In this document: positions 62,846 to 64,000 of the stretch, one piece after another
Layout: each line of letters begins with the position of its first letter
How positions within the stretch are numbered: the first letter of the stretch is position 1
Source of the DNA: Pipra filicauda
Taxonomy: Eukaryota > Chordata > Aves > Passeriformes > Pipridae
Length of the DNA stretch: 64,000 nucleotides
Assembly (NCBI RefSeq): GCF_003945595.2
Contig: NW_024104504.1
Span: 310,001-374,000 of the forward strand
Direction of reading: 5' to 3'
Position numbers and translations under genes: made by a program
Notes under the pieces: model-generated
Databases searched by the model: none
What the model was told of the DNA's origin: nothing
What the model saw: the letters and a program-made list of their open reading frames with translations, nothing else

Positions 62846-64000
62846 GTTTGGTATAAATATCAATTTGTGAACTGAAAAATTTCTCATGTCTGGAAACACC
62901 AAATGCTGATCAATTTGCACAAGTTTCAAGAGACAGGGAATTCCTGGAGAATGGTGGCCTCTCTTCTGCTTTCACAGTCTTACTATAAACAACAAATGTT
63001 GTTTGTTCAAATAGCAGACGTTTGAAATAGGCTTCTATAACCTCCTCTCAAATGTCTGTAAAATAAGTAGATTTCAATGTTTATTACAAACCACAGCTAT
63101 TGTCTCTGTCTAGCAAACATATTTCTTTCTCTTTTTTTTTTTTAAGTAAAACAAAAGCGTTTCTTCTAACTGAGTGTATTTTGGCAAAAATAGCCATTTA
63201 TCTGTCTAAATACTAACCTGTGTACAACATTCTGACTACTTTTTTCTTCCAGTATTAGGATTTAAAGTATCATTTGGCTATCCTTGAAACAGACAGTTAA
63301 TTTCCTCATGTCAGTTTTTCTTGTAGCTCCTTACCATCTAGAAAACTACCTTTATTTATGTCCAATTCCTGGATGCTGCACGGCTCATATTGCAATCTCC
63401 TAATGTCTGATTTTTGGACAGCCAGTTGTACTTGTCTTGTAACAAAACGCTCTTGCTCTCTAACAGACTAAGAATTAATATTTACCCATACTGAACCTTT
63501 CAGACTGTACCAGAAAATTTAACGTAAGCTGTCCAAATCTCCATCCATCCTTGACTGGGAAGATTAATAATAATTCCTTTTGATCAGAATTACTCTGCTG
63601 GCCAGCAATGGTTTCCATGGTAATCAGGTGGTAGACAGAGCTGAAGCAGATTTCATCAGTTGTAAAACAGCATTAGAATTATCCTACACTTCTAATTATA
63701 TCTTAGTAGGACTGACTTTTGCATAGTGTAGCTCAGAGGCATAAAAAGAGAGTTTTAACTACTGGAAAGCTTCCAGAAGTAAAGACATTGTAGTGACCTC
63801 TTCTAATAGCTGGGGCTTTTGTGCGTGTTTTGGGGTGGAAGGTTTTTTTTTCTTTTAATTGGTTGGTAGGTTTCTTTTTTTCAAGTAAGAATGCTGGGAA
63901 TTAGAGGATTTTTATAAAAGGAATGAAATATGATGAACAACAGTTAAGATGCACCTGCTGTATAACACTAAGACTTTTAGTGAGTGTTTCATGTGCAAAT
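62846..64000. other. AT-rich non-coding DNA
   Basis: No gene or repeat recognised; T-rich runs at about 63131-63144 and 63841-63880. Confidence 0.5.

Noticed and set aside
1..64000. CRISPR arrays, bacterial operons, rRNA
   Set aside because: No regularly spaced repeats and no bacterial-type genes; the repeat content is that of a bird nuclear genome.

Overview
The window looks like bird nuclear DNA: an AT-rich, intron/intergenic-type stretch with no host gene I can name. The evidence for a bird is the repeat content. There are at least eight CR1 LINE fragments of different ages, three of them with the tail of short ATTCTATGA-like units typical of avian CR1. There is an ERVL-type LTR that begins with the TGTGCTGGTTTTGG motif common in birds, and an ERVK-like solo LTR. 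There is also the end of an RTE-clade LINE together with a tRNA-derived SINE that carries the same 3' tail. RTE elements of this kind (AviRTE) are known from only a scattered set of bird lineages. From memory these include parrots, hornbills, trogons, hummingbirds and suboscines, so the species could belong to one of them, but I cannot decide which.

Layout. 1-14.6 kb is mostly unique AT-rich DNA with an ancient CR1 relic (1.16-1.61 kb), a G-run cluster (5.9 kb), a CR1 3' end (4.35-4.53 kb) and an old palindromic MITE-like repeat (7.82-8.01 kb). At 14.67-15.35 kb lies a 5'-truncated RTE copy with an intact 207-residue C-terminal reading frame on the minus strand. 15.4-38 kb is AT-rich and largely featureless. 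It has one old CR1 piece (16.7 kb), a puzzling run of three coding-like blocks in compatible splice phase (22.85-23.96 kb), a MIR-like relic (29.8 kb), and several simple repeats including a 33-bp alternating purine/pyrimidine tract. 38-42 kb carries an ancient repeat, a rare piece from the 5' (ORF1) part of CR1, and a 0.63-kb CR1 3' end. 48-51 kb has a minus-strand ERVL-type LTR and a GC-rich unidentified repeat. 54.6-58.6 kb holds a short CR1, a solo ERVK-like LTR with a perfect 6-bp target duplication, and a plus-strand ERVL-type LTR.

The most informative region is 60.09-62.85 kb. An old plus-strand CR1 was split by a 2.2-kb minus-strand CR1, whose ORF2 has three frame breaks. The same old CR1 was also hit by a 341-bp SINE with a perfect 13-bp target duplication. 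The SINE head is a tRNA-Glu sequence with recognisable A and B boxes. Its tail matches the last codons of the RTE at 14.7 kb, including a stop codon. So the window appears to contain both a non-autonomous element and a relative of its likely partner LINE, and it shows that the tail used by the SINE is protein-coding in the LINE.

CR1, RTE and LTR assignments rest on motifs and on my memory of family consensus sequences; no database search was run. Most open frames in this window are chance or antisense frames and are not listed.
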